This document shows, one piece after another, positions 7,950 through 15,003 of a stretch of DNA of 24,347 nt; the stretch's first letter is position 1, and each line of letters begins with the position of its first letter. The position numbers and the translations under genes were made by a program. The stretch spans positions 1 to 24,347 of the forward strand of contig CAVOJD010000004.1 of NCBI GenBank assembly GCA_963696075.1. The letters are read 5' to 3'. Origin of the DNA: CAJQQK01 sp963696075 (GTDB lineage: Bacteria; Pseudomonadota; Alphaproteobacteria; Rhizobiales; Hyphomicrobiaceae). The notes below the pieces were generated by a model that was given only the letters and a program-made list of their open reading frames with translations, was not told the DNA's origin and did not search any database.

Positions 7950-8129
7950 ATGAACCCGATGGTGAACACAATCGCGAATGGGACCGGCCAACTCTGGGAA
8001 GCCATCTCCATGATCGCTGCCGCCGTAATACCGGTGCTCCCCCGTCGAACGAAACCGTGTCACACCGAACTGGATGACCATACGAAGCAAGACATCGGTA
8101 TTGAGCCGGGATCGATTACCTGGTTGTGA
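7950..8129 (+). CDS. DUF1127-like small protein
   Basis: This 59-residue protein has an excellent ribosome site (GAAGGAGGACGCG before the ATG at 7950). The N-terminal half is amphipathic/hydrophobic (WEAISMIAAAVIPVL) and the C-terminal part HTELDDHTKQDIGIEPGSI follows the DUF1127 pattern of L-(S/D)-D-x-x-L/K-x-DIG. Members are often stress- or phosphate-induced small proteins of Alphaproteobacteria and some bind RNA; the role of this one is not known. The assignment rests on the C-terminal motif only. Confidence 0.65.
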   Translation: MNPMVNTIANGTGQLWEAISMIAAAVIPVLPRRTKPCHTELDDHTKQDIGIEPGSITWL

Positions 8130-8421
8130 CCGGTTCAAGGTGCCCGGTCAGGTCCGTCAACGTTCCGCGCCTTCGCCCGCGAAAGAGTTGCTTACGGGAT
8201 GAAAGTGGGCATCCGCGCGTTCCAGCGCCACCCCAACGCCCGTCGCACAGCGCCACGGGATCAACGTATCGCCTCGCGCCTCGTGGTCCGGCATTCTGTC
8301 GGTAAGATCCCTCGGCTCACGCCGGGCCGGGTATCGTTCGCCGCCTGGATCGGTTAGCGTCGAGGCAGGGGTGCCTGGGAAACGTCGCGGGACGTCGCGG
8401 CAAATGGATAGAGAGCGCATC
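8130..8421. other. Non-coding or unrecognised spacer before transglutaminase pair
   Basis: I see no convincing gene. A minus-strand frame (8157-8420) is Arg/Pro-rich with no motif and looks like an antisense shadow of GC-rich DNA. Confidence 0.4.
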
Positions 8422-9264
8422 GTGAAAATATCCGTCGGTTGCCAGCTACGCTACAACGTCCCTGCGCCTACCTACTGCGTCTTCAATATCGAGGCGGCGA
8501 ATACGGACAGCCAGACTATCCAAAGAGAGGCCATTGAATTGCCATTCGGCTCGTGCGGCAACAACGACATCTTCGTCGCGCCGTTGACAGCCAATCGATC
8601 GAGACGCGTTCTGCTTCCGCCGGGCCCCGTCGAAATCGCCTATCGAGCCGACGTCGAGGTTGATGGCACTGGCTTCGATCCAACCGCCGTCAGCGAATTC
8701 GGTTTCGGCGATCTACCGATGGACGCGCTAGAGTTCATAGGGCCAAGCCGCTACTGTCCGTCGGACACGTTCACGGAGTTCACATTCGATACGTTCGGCC
8801 ACCTTGCTGGTGGGTATTCGCGGATAACGGCGATTTGCGACTGGATTGCTTCGAACATCGTTTACCAGTACGGCAGTTCCGGGCCGTCCACGGACGCCGG
8901 ACAGGCGTTCCAGGCAAAGCAGGGCGTCTGTCGTGATTTTGCGCACCTTGGAATTTCATTGACCCGCGCTGCCGGCGTTCCGGCACGATATGCGAGCGTC
9001 TATGCGAATCGTCTGGTTCCCCAGGATTTCCATGCGGTTTTCGAAGCGTACTTGCAGGGTCCAAGCGGCGGACGTTGGTTCGCCTTCGATCCGACCCGAA
9101 TGAGTTCACCTGACGCGACCGTACGCATAGCCGTGGGACGCGACGCCGCCGACGTGGCATTCGCGTGGCCGCAGGGCGAGGTCCAATCTTCGCCGCCCTC
9201 GGTCTGGGCCGACGCTCAGGGCCGGTCCGACGCGACGATTACCCGACGCGCCACAACGGATTGA
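8422..9264 (+). CDS. Transglutaminase-like cysteine protein 1
   Basis: This protein of the COG1305 transglutaminase-like superfamily probably acts as a protease, amidase or peptide cross-linker of unknown substrate. With the GTG start at 8422 (GAGAG 8 bases upstream, N-terminus VKISVGCQLRYNV as in homologues remembered) it has 280 residues; an in-frame ATG at 8404 is the alternative. The N-terminal half is a beta-sandwich-like domain (LRYNVPAPTYCVFNIEAAN). The catalytic triad is visible: GVCRDFAHLG (Cys170), QDFHAVFEAYL (His204) and WFAFDPTR (Asp223). No signal peptide is seen, so it is likely cytoplasmic. The next gene starts 8 bases after its stop, so both are one operon. Confidence 0.9.
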   Translation: MKISVGCQLRYNVPAPTYCVFNIEAANTDSQTIQREAIELPFGSCGNNDIFVAPLTANRSRRVLLPPGPVEIAYRADVEVDGTGFDPTAVSEFGFGDLPMDALEFIGPSRYCPSDTFTEFTFDTFGHLAGGYSRITAICDWIASNIVYQYGSSGPSTDAGQAFQAKQGVCRDFAHLGISLTRAAGVPARYASVYANRLVPQDFHAVFEAYLQGPSGGRWFAFDPTRMSSPDATVRIAVGRDAADVAFAWPQGEVQSSPPSVWADAQGRSDATITRRATTD

Positions 9265-9272
9265 TCCCGAAT

Positions 9273-10169
9273 ATGCCACGCCAGCTCAAGGTTCGCCACG
9301 TCACCGAATATCAATACTCGGAGCCGGTCTCGTTCGGTCAACACAGGATGATGTTTCGCCCGCGCGACAGCCACAGCCTGCGCCTCCTGCAAACGCATCT
9401 GTCGATTGCGCCGCGCGCGCAAAACGTACGCTGGATCTATGATGTGTTCGGGAACTCGGTGGCGTTTGCAGAGTTCGGCGACATGAAGTCCGACAAACTC
9501 ACGTTCGTCAGCGAAATCGAAGTCCTCCACTACGAGTCCCCGCACGTCACCAGTCTTTTGCTGGCATCCGCCGAGCGCCTGCCGATTGCATACGCCCCCT
9601 CCGAAATTCCGGACCTGTCACCGACCATGGTGCAGCTTTGTTCAGACCCTGACGGGACGGTTGCGTCCTGGGCCAACGACATCGCGGCCAAGGCTGAGTA
9701 CCGAACGGTCGATGTTCTGACGAGCATGATGGCGGCGATCGGCGGGTCGCTCGTCTATCAGAGCCGTTATGAGGAGGGCACGCAGGATCCAGCCGTTACG
9801 CTTCGACTTGGTACGGGCACCTGCCGCGACTTTGCGCTGCTCATGATCGAAGGCTTGCGCTCATACGGTCTGGCGGCCAGATTCGTCAGCGGCTACTTGT
9901 ACAAGTCCAACCGGGTCCGGCGTCGCGGGTTCGGCGCAGCCCATGCTTGGGTTCAGGTCTATCTGCCGGGGTGCGGCTGGATGGAGATGGATCCGACGAA
10001 CGGCATTATGGGCAATCGTGATCTGATCCGAATCGCAGTTGCCAGAGATCACAATCAGGCTCTGCCGCTTTCGGGCAACTTTACCGGCGCGCCGTCAGCG
10101 TACCTTGGCATGACAGTCACCGTAGACGTGACGGAACACGAAAACTATCCAGTGCAGCAAGAGACCTGA
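9273..10169 (+). CDS. Transglutaminase-like cysteine protein 2 with N-terminal domain
   Basis: This second transglutaminase-like protein (298 residues from the ATG at 9273) has the typical bacterial transglutaminase N-terminal region: VRHVTEYQYSEPVSFGQHRM at residues 8-26, then WIYDVFGNSVAFAEF. The catalytic core has GTGTCRDFALLM (Cys184), AAHAWVQVYLPG (His224) and MEMDPTNG (Asp240). In many bacteria this group sits beside an alpha-E domain (DUF403) protein and a circularly permuted ATP-grasp protein; neither is in this window. It follows the first transglutaminase gene by 8 bases. The two paralogues share the same triad but differ clearly in the N-terminal domain. Confidence 0.93.
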   Translation: MPRQLKVRHVTEYQYSEPVSFGQHRMMFRPRDSHSLRLLQTHLSIAPRAQNVRWIYDVFGNSVAFAEFGDMKSDKLTFVSEIEVLHYESPHVTSLLLASAERLPIAYAPSEIPDLSPTMVQLCSDPDGTVASWANDIAAKAEYRTVDVLTSMMAAIGGSLVYQSRYEEGTQDPAVTLRLGTGTCRDFALLMIEGLRSYGLAARFVSGYLYKSNRVRRRGFGAAHAWVQVYLPGCGWMEMDPTNGIMGNRDLIRIAVARDHNQALPLSGNFTGAPSAYLGMTVTVDVTEHENYPVQQET

Positions 10170-10264
10170 CGCCCACGCCGTATTGGGGGTCAACCATCCG
10201 AACGGATGCAACGTAGACACGTTCGTGCAGCGCCTTGGGTGACGAAAAAAGACTAGCCAGCCAA

Positions 10265-10387
10265 CTAGTAGAGCGGCTCCGATCGAAAGAGAAGTACGAG
10301 CACGATCGCCCAGACCAGTCCCCAGAACGCCCACGTGATGTTCGGATGGTCCGCCTGCCATTGCAGGATCCGTTTGTGAAAGGTCAT
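10265..10387 (-). CDS. 40-residue single-span membrane protein
   Basis: The ORF has a strong ribosome site (GAGGAGGGGG 4 bases before the ATG). The product is 40 residues: a polar start (MTFHKRILQWQADHPNIT), one transmembrane helix (WAFWGLVWAIVLVLLF) and a short RSEPLY tail. Positive residues precede the helix, so the N-terminus is probably cytoplasmic. I do not know its function. It lies downstream of a small cytochrome c on the same strand, so it might be a small respiratory or membrane-complex subunit, but this is inference. It is below usual gene-finder cut-offs. Confidence 0.7.
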   Translation of the reverse strand: MTFHKRILQWQADHPNITWAFWGLVWAIVLVLLFRSEPLY

Positions 10388-10398
10388 ATACCCCCTCC

Positions 10399-10488
10399 TC
10401 ATCTGTATTGACGCCAGAAGCAAGTGGGCGGATCGAGGATCAGCAGCTTGCTGTCAGACTTGATAGCCAGGCCGGGACCCATTGCCAT
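10399..10488 (-). CDS. Possible 29-residue ORF
   Basis: A short frame from ATG 10488 to the stop at 10399 sits between the cytochrome c gene and the 40-residue membrane protein, in the same direction, and its stop lies right before the ribosome site of the next gene. It has no recognised motif and no clear ribosome site of its own. It may simply be a spacer. Confidence 0.2.
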   Translation of the reverse strand: MAMGPGLAIKSDSKLLILDPPTCFWRQYR

Positions 10489-10509
10489 CGTGTCCACTGC
10501 CGACGATCC

Positions 10510-10884
10510 TCACTCCGCCCTGATCAGGTTGTCCAAATAGGTCAGGATCTTTTCAATCTGCTCCGATGAGAACTGAACTTGGGGCATGGCCCGATGCGTT
10601 GAACCAATGCCTTCGGACAGTTCGAATTCCAGCCTTTCGAGGGGGTATCGGCGATAGATGTCGCGAAGCGGCGGCGCTCCCCTCACTGTGCTTTGGTCGG
10701 TCTTGTTGATCGCATGACACCGGGCGCAATACCGCGCCAAAATGGCTTGACCTTCGAACTTGCGAACCGCCGGTCCATTTGCGAGCGCGTCCACGGAATG
10801 GCTGCACACGACAACCAGGCCAAGCAGTACCCACCCTGTCCACAATGTCGCTTTCAAGGAGCAGCTCCTGCAATTATGTTCCAT
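10510..10884 (-). CDS. Small periplasmic c-type cytochrome (class I-like)
   Basis: The protein has a signal peptide and one haem site YCARCH, followed by a C-terminal part with AMPQVQFSSEQIEKILTYLD, where Met is the probable distal haem ligand. It would carry electrons in the periplasm or be a subunit of a larger redox enzyme. The frame starts with ATG at 10884 (124 residues), but a TTG at 10857 with GGAG upstream gives a cleaner signal peptide (MKATLWTGWVLLGLVVV) and 115 residues; I favour the TTG. The gene lies between the DASS transporter and the 40-residue membrane protein on the same strand. No oxidase or dehydrogenase catalytic subunit is visible nearby. Confidence 0.87.
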   Translation of the reverse strand: MEHNCRSCSLKATLWTGWVLLGLVVVCSHSVDALANGPAVRKFEGQAILARYCARCHAINKTDQSTVRGAPPLRDIYRRYPLERLEFELSEGIGSTHRAMPQVQFSSEQIEKILTYLDNLIRAE

Positions 10885-11006
10885 AGCAATAGTCTCGCAT
10901 GCAACGCGGCAACCCTGCCATGACCTGCGTCAATTCGGCGATCCGGTGCGGACGGCTCGGATTTGCGCTCGAAAAGGGAGCTGAGGCCATCTCGACGTCT
11001 GCCGTC

Positions 11007-12488
11007 TCAAGGCGACCAGTACGAGCCGACGCCAAAAACGACCGGAAAGAGCGTCGTTGAGATAGCAAAAACGACAGCGATCGAGATAACGTCCAGGATC
11101 GCGCCAGCCCTCAGCATGTCGCTCGACCTAACCGCACCCGACCCATATACGATGGCGTTCGGCGGTGTAGCGACTGGAAGCATGAAACCAAGAGAGGCTG
11201 CCAGCGCGACGGGCACGACCAGGCTCAACGGCTCCATGTTCAGCCCAAGGGCAGTCGCCGCAGCGATCGGCAGAAATATTGCGGCCATCGCCGTATTGCT
11301 GGCCAGTTCGCCGAGATAGACGATGACGATCATCATCAGGAGAACAAGGGCGACGGCTGGCATATCCGCAAGCTGCGTGGCCCCGTCCGCGATCCATGCT
11401 GCGAGGCCGGTCGTCTGGATCGCGTCCGCGAGCGCGAGACCCCCGCCGAACAGAAGCAACACATCCCATCGGATTTCTTTCACTTCGTTCCAAGTCAGAA
11501 TTGGAGTGTCGTTCGCCAGACGCCTGGGAATCGCGAAGAGCGCAATAACCCCGGTCAGTGCGATCCCGGCATCCGACAGACCGGGCAAGTTGAGCCAATC
11601 CGCAAGGAAGGGGCGAGAGATCCATGCGGCTGCGACAAGCACGAGGACCGTCGCGACAATCCGCTGTCCGGCGGTAAGTGGCGAAAGTTCCTCCATTTCC
11701 AAGTTGGTATTGGTGATACCTGGCGGCATTTTGAAGGTGACGCGCGTGAGAAGGAGCCACGTCAGCGGCAAAAGAACGGCAACGATTGGAACCCCAAGCA
11801 GCATCCATTGCGCAAAACCAATAGACATGCCGTAGGTCTTTTCGACAAAGCCAGCGAAGAGTGCATTCGGCGGCGTCCCAATCAGGCTGCCCATGCCACC
11901 AATCGTTGCCGCATACGCGACGCCGAGCATCAGCGCTGTCCCGACACTCGTCGGCTCCGCATGGCCCGTGTGCTCGAACTCCGCCTCGGCATCCGGGCCG
12001 CCCTCCGTCGTTTCGCTTCGGCGATCGACTGAGAGTATTGCGAGACCGATTGGCATCATTACCATCGTCGTCGCGGTATTGCTGATCCACATGCTTAGGA
12101 ATGCGGTCACGATCATGACCGCCAGGATTTGCCGGTCCGGACGGGAACCCGCCACTCTCAGAGCAATGATCGCGATCCTGCGATGCAGTCGCCAGCGCTG
12201 CATCGCAGCCGCCAGCATGAAGCCACCCATGAAAAGGATCACCAACGGGTGTGCATAGGCTTGTGACACAATGCCGATAGCTGCGATCCCAGCTACGGGG
12301 AACGCAACGAGCGGGATTAGCGCTGTCACGAAGAGCGGCAGCAACTCCGTCATCCAAAGGGCGGCCATAACGATGCCGACAATCAACGTCCAACGCCCGT
12401 CCTCAGAAAGCCCATCGGCCAAGGGCATTGCTGTTATCGAGAGCGCAGCGATCGTGGAAACGATGACGGTGATCGTTCTGATATTCAT
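11007..12488 (-). CDS. DASS/SLC13-family anion (dicarboxylate or sulfate) transporter
   Basis: This secondary transporter of about 493 residues is a divalent anion:Na+ symporter family member in the inner membrane. Two inverted repeat halves each carry the family motifs: SNTATTMVMMPIGLAI followed by IGTPPNALFAGF in the first, and ASNTAMAAIFLPIAAATAL followed by VATPPNAIVYGSG in the second (SNT motifs plus the re-entrant TPPNA loops). About 11-12 hydrophobic segments are visible. The start is taken at ATG 12488 (MNIRTITVIVSTIAAL); the frame is open to 12590 but that part is hydrophilic and would overlap the divergent gene. The substrate (succinate/malate-type acids, sulfate or others) cannot be read from sequence. 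It diverges from the small membrane-protein gene at 12533, so they may share a control region. Confidence 0.93.
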   Translation of the reverse strand: MNIRTITVIVSTIAALSITAMPLADGLSEDGRWTLIVGIVMAALWMTELLPLFVTALIPLVAFPVAGIAAIGIVSQAYAHPLVILFMGGFMLAAAMQRWRLHRRIAIIALRVAGSRPDRQILAVMIVTAFLSMWISNTATTMVMMPIGLAILSVDRRSETTEGGPDAEAEFEHTGHAEPTSVGTALMLGVAYAATIGGMGSLIGTPPNALFAGFVEKTYGMSIGFAQWMLLGVPIVAVLLPLTWLLLTRVTFKMPPGITNTNLEMEELSPLTAGQRIVATVLVLVAAAWISRPFLADWLNLPGLSDAGIALTGVIALFAIPRRLANDTPILTWNEVKEIRWDVLLLFGGGLALADAIQTTGLAAWIADGATQLADMPAVALVLLMMIVIVYLGELASNTAMAAIFLPIAAATALGLNMEPLSLVVPVALAASLGFMLPVATPPNAIVYGSGAVRSSDMLRAGAILDVISIAVVFAISTTLFPVVFGVGSYWSP

Positions 12489-12532
12489 GAAACTATTTGG
12501 CGTAACCCGACGTGGTTCATTGGAGAACAGCG

Positions 12533-12760
12533 ATGACAACACCGACGGAGCAAACGGAAGTTGGCAATGCGCCGCATTGTTCTGCGTCAATGCATCGACG
12601 GGCTCTACGTTCCCGTCGCGACGGTTTAGCGATGCTAACGCAGTCGCGGCTCGCTGTGCCCCTCATCGTGCCGGCGCTGCTGCACGCAGGGGTCGCAATG
12701 GGTCTGCTGATGGGCTCCAACCAAACGACGCCTTGCTCATCAGGCTCTGTGAAGGTGTAA
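12533..12760 (+). CDS. 75-residue single-span membrane protein, divergent from DASS gene
   Basis: The ATG at 12533 has GGAGAACAGCG upstream. The product is 75 residues: a hydrophilic N-terminal part (MTTPTEQTEVGNAPHC), a basic stretch (HRRALRSRRDG) and one transmembrane helix (LAVPLIVPALLHAGVAMGLL) near the C-terminus, with the basic side probably cytoplasmic. I do not recognise a family. The same helix occurs as remnants at 5834-5963 and 16619-16714. The secreted-protein gene follows 60 bases later, so the two are likely co-transcribed and start next to the divergent DASS gene. A role as an accessory of the transporter is speculation. Confidence 0.6.
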   Translation: MTTPTEQTEVGNAPHCSASMHRRALRSRRDGLAMLTQSRLAVPLIVPALLHAGVAMGLLMGSNQTTPCSSGSVKV

Positions 12761-12835
12761 TCGAATAGGATCGCCGAGTGCATGTCACCGGCGTCGCGAA
12801 ATGGAGGAAATGGAACCGCGATGATCACGCGCGCA
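12638..12835 (+). repeat. Direct repeat, copy 2 (partner 5858-6056)
   Basis: This is the copy that lies within intact genes. It spans the transmembrane part and stop of the 75-residue protein, the spacer, and the first five codons of the secreted protein. Similarity to copy 1 stops at both ends at points inside coding sequence. Confidence 0.85.
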
Positions 12836-13198
12836 AGCCTCTTGTTGTCTGTGTGGCTGGCTCTGATCTGCAACGCGATCGAGGTCCGCGCTGCCGATGC
12901 ACGTAACAGCGGAACTCGTCCACAGTCTAATGTCCAACGCATCATAGGCCAAGTCCACCAGCGAAAGTTCGTCGCACTGCAACCTCCAATCGCCAACCTG
13001 CGACTGACAACGATCAAGCGCCAAGAAGCGCGCTCGGTCCTGTCTGGTGAGCTTGATCTGAGCACCTACGATGGGGAGGCGGTCATGGTCGAAGGCGTAA
13101 TTGATGGCGGTTGGGTCTACGAAGCCCGGATCGTCGATCGCGCTGGTCCCATCTTGACCGCCGTGGTCCGAGAATTATTCCGCAAGCAGGCCCCGTAG
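12821..13198 (+). CDS. Small secreted hypothetical protein
   Basis: The ATG at 12821 follows GGAGGAAATGG. The product (125 residues) begins with a Sec signal peptide (MITRASLLLSVWLALICNAI, cleavage likely after VRAADA). The mature part of about 100 residues has a short basic region followed by strands (VALQPPIANLRLTTI, GEAVMVEGVIDGGWVYEARI, GPILTAVVRELF), suggesting a small beta-barrel or OB-like fold; the latter is a guess from the EGxI-DGGWVYEARIVD pattern of nucleic-acid/ligand-binding folds. I do not know its function. The first codons are duplicated at 6040-6069 as an aborted copy. Confidence 0.72.
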   Translation: MITRASLLLSVWLALICNAIEVRAADARNSGTRPQSNVQRIIGQVHQRKFVALQPPIANLRLTTIKRQEARSVLSGELDLSTYDGEAVMVEGVIDGGWVYEARIVDRAGPILTAVVRELFRKQAP

Positions 13199-13269
13199 AG
13201 GCTTCAGATCCTACAGCGTCACTTCGGAGGTTGGCGTCAGGTTCGTTGAACACCTCGACTGATATGCGA

Positions 13270-13293
13270 CCGCCATACTTTTGGCGGGTGGTT
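13270..13293 (+). terminator. Weak hairpin after secreted-protein gene
   Basis: CCGCCA (13270-13275) and TGGCGG (13282-13287) form a 6-bp stem with a 6-base loop, about 70 bases downstream of the stop, followed by GTGGTTTA. The T tract is poor, so terminator function is only possible. Confidence 0.35.
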
Positions 13294-13392
13294 TAGGTTA
13301 TGATCGGCGACCTGAAATACATTGACGATGTCAGATTGGGCAATGGCTGCATCGTGGAAGTTCAGGTCGGCTGCGACAACGCCATTTGGATG

Positions 13393-13719
13393 TCACGACA
13401 CCGCACATGCCGGCTCAGTATAGCGGTCAAACACATGGCGCGGGATCGGGCGACCACGGCCAATGGCGCGACGAAGCAGGCGTGCCAGTCGCACCTCGCT
13501 CGTGTCGTCAAGCGTCACGACAGCAAGCGACAGCGGCGTCGAACCAAACCGTTCTTCATAATGGTCGATAAGGCCAATCAACTCGTCGAGTTCAGTCGTG
13601 CGGCTTCTCCCAAGAACTCGACATATTTCGTCGCGAGGTTGGTGGCCGCTACGGGCCCTCGCCGCGTACTTTCGTCCGATCCTTCGGAGGGAGTATTTCT
13701 CTCGAAACTTATCGGTCAT
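13393..13719 (-). CDS. Hypothetical protein
   Basis: This 108-residue basic protein (MTDKFREKYSLRRIGRKYAA start) has a good ribosome site (GGAGGCAGCGGAGC before the ATG) and a C-terminal helical segment DTSEVRLARLLRRAIGRG. I do not recognise a family. The longer overlapping plus-strand frame (13300-13881) has no start signal and reads less like protein. A fragment at 14959-15003 carries nearly the same helix (CEVRLSRLLRCTVG), so it belongs to a small repeated family in this zone. The DUF5681 remnant lies upstream on the same strand, which suggests they once formed a pair. Confidence 0.55.
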   Translation of the reverse strand: MTDKFREKYSLRRIGRKYAARARSGHQPRDEICRVLGRSRTTELDELIGLIDHYEERFGSTPLSLAVVTLDDTSEVRLARLLRRAIGRGRPIPRHVFDRYTEPACAVS

Positions 13720-13917
13720 GCTCCGCTGCCTCCGCTCAGTATCAATGGCGCGGTGACCGCAGTATGCGTCAAACCCACCCGTGTCGTGAAGGGTCTTCTC
13801 TATCTTGGGGGCAGTGAGCTAAACGGCCACGGATGCGATGCGTGTAGTCCCAGACAGGATTGTTTGTGCATACGACGGTAGGCAGATCCAGCCTAGTTGC
13901 GGGCAGGCTCTCGTTTT

Positions 13918-14231
13918 TTATTCGGCGCGACGGCGTTCCAGTGCCTCGAAATCTACCTCGATAACATCGGTGGCGGCCTCGATTTGGAGGCGCTGATGGG
14001 CGACGTCGTCCTTGTCGTTCAAGCGGTGAAACTAGGTTTCGAACTCCTCCCAGAAGGATCGCGTCTGGTTTACGCTGGGTACCTGGGTCACCTTGGCGAT
14101 GCCTCGGTCGAAGATCTTGTCAGCCAGCGCGGCGCGAACTTACGGCGTTTCCGGGGCGCGCATGAATGCGGCCATCGTCTGAATGGCTTCGACCGCAAGT
14201 TTCGATGTGAGTATGATCGATGACGTGACGC
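13918..14231 (-). pseudogene. Decayed DUF5681-like gene
   Basis: Read on the minus strand with the end at 13918, the protein is SKLAVEAIQTMAAFMRAPE, then a stop, then ALADKIFDRGIAKVTQVPSV, FWEEFET, a second in-frame stop, and FHRLNDKDDVAHQRLQIEA. This aligns with the intact protein at 16792-17265 (AVKAINALIAALDIE, LSDKIMDRGLGRAAQSLDVT, LSEEFETIVRQLQDRKN). The two stops (TAA and TAG, each one base from a sense codon) and the missing N-terminal FQPGQSGNPGG part mark it as true decay, unlike the single frame changes elsewhere in the window. Confidence 0.68.
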
Positions 14232-14403
14232 CTTGTGCGGCCTGCCCTGGTCCACCTTGGTAAGCCCGCATTCCCAAGTCGTGGGTGATCTCCGACAAAA
14301 AGGCGAAGGACTGCGGTCTGCGGATCAACGTCGGCTTGACCCGGACCTGGCTTCGTCGTCCAATCCTGCGGTTAAAACAGGTTCACGTCGTGGAGGATCC
14401 GTG

Positions 14404-14946
14404 ATGAAAATCCTCGTCATCTATGCTTCTGAGAACGGCCAAACCCGCCGGATCGCCGATTACATCGGCGAGCGCATCGAGGCCAAGGGCGATACAGCAC
14501 GCCTCATCGAGGCATCCGCCAGCATTCCCGATCTCAAGTTCTCGGACTATGCCGGTATCATCGTGGCCGGCCCGGTATACCGGGAGCGCCACCCCGAAGA
14601 TCTAATCAGCCTCGTGAAGGCGCACGCCAAGGAAGTTGCGAACTTGCCGAGTGCCTTCGTCTCAGTGAGCCTCGCAGCGGCCTTTCCCGATGGCGAGACC
14701 GAGGCGAAGGGCTACGTCAGCCGCTTCCTTCGCGCCACCGGCTGGCAGCCATCCGCGATCCATCGCGCCGCCGGGGCTCTTCGTTATGAGCGCTATGATT
14801 TCTTTCAGGAGCAAATCCTCCGACACATCGTTCTAAAGGATCGACCCGCTGATATGGTCGAGGGCAACAACGAATTTACGGATTGGGATGCCCTCGCCAA
14901 CTTCAACGATGAGTTTATCGAGAAAGCAGGCACCGACGCAAACTGA
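14404..14946 (+). CDS. hemG: HemG-type protoporphyrinogen IX dehydrogenase (flavodoxin fold)
   Basis: This 180-residue protein has the FMN-binding flavodoxin loop at the start (YASENGQTRRIADYI, residues 6-20) and the HemG-specific central and C-terminal patterns (FVSVSLAAAFPDGETEAKGY, FLRATGWQPSAI, AGALRYERYDFF, TDWDALANF). HemG oxidises protoporphyrinogen IX to protoporphyrin IX at the inner membrane, passing electrons to quinones. The ATG at 14404 follows GGAGGATCCGTG. It is surrounded by gene remnants and not by other haem genes, so it probably arrived as a single cargo gene or is the sole survivor of a block. Confidence 0.9.
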   Translation: MKILVIYASENGQTRRIADYIGERIEAKGDTARLIEASASIPDLKFSDYAGIIVAGPVYRERHPEDLISLVKAHAKEVANLPSAFVSVSLAAAFPDGETEAKGYVSRFLRATGWQPSAIHRAAGALRYERYDFFQEQILRHIVLKDRPADMVEGNNEFTDWDALANFNDEFIEKAGTDAN

Positions 14947-14958
14947 TCTGCGCCTGGA

Positions 14959-15003
14959 CGCGCCGACGGTGCAACGCAGCAGCCGTGACAGCCGCACCTC
15001 GCA
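14959..15003 (-). pseudogene. Fragment resembling the 13393-13719 protein
   Basis: The minus strand reads CEVRLSRLLRCTVGA, closely matching SEVRLARLLRRAIGR near the end of the 13393-13719 protein. The fragment is only about 15 codons and is spliced directly onto the alpha/beta hydrolase remnant, so the match needs an alignment to confirm. Confidence 0.4.

Noticed and set aside
11128..12393. A 421-codon minus-strand frame and several plus-strand frames within the DASS gene
   Set aside because: They overlap the transporter in other frames, show Arg/Asp-rich shadow composition and no transmembrane or domain pattern.
13300..13881. 193-codon plus-strand frame
   Set aside because: The minus-strand frame 13393-13719 has a strong ribosome site and more protein-like composition, and a related fragment occurs elsewhere; the plus frame lacks both.
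13897..14223. 108-codon plus-strand frame
   Set aside because: It is antisense to the DUF5681 remnant, whose minus-strand reading aligns with the intact paralogue.
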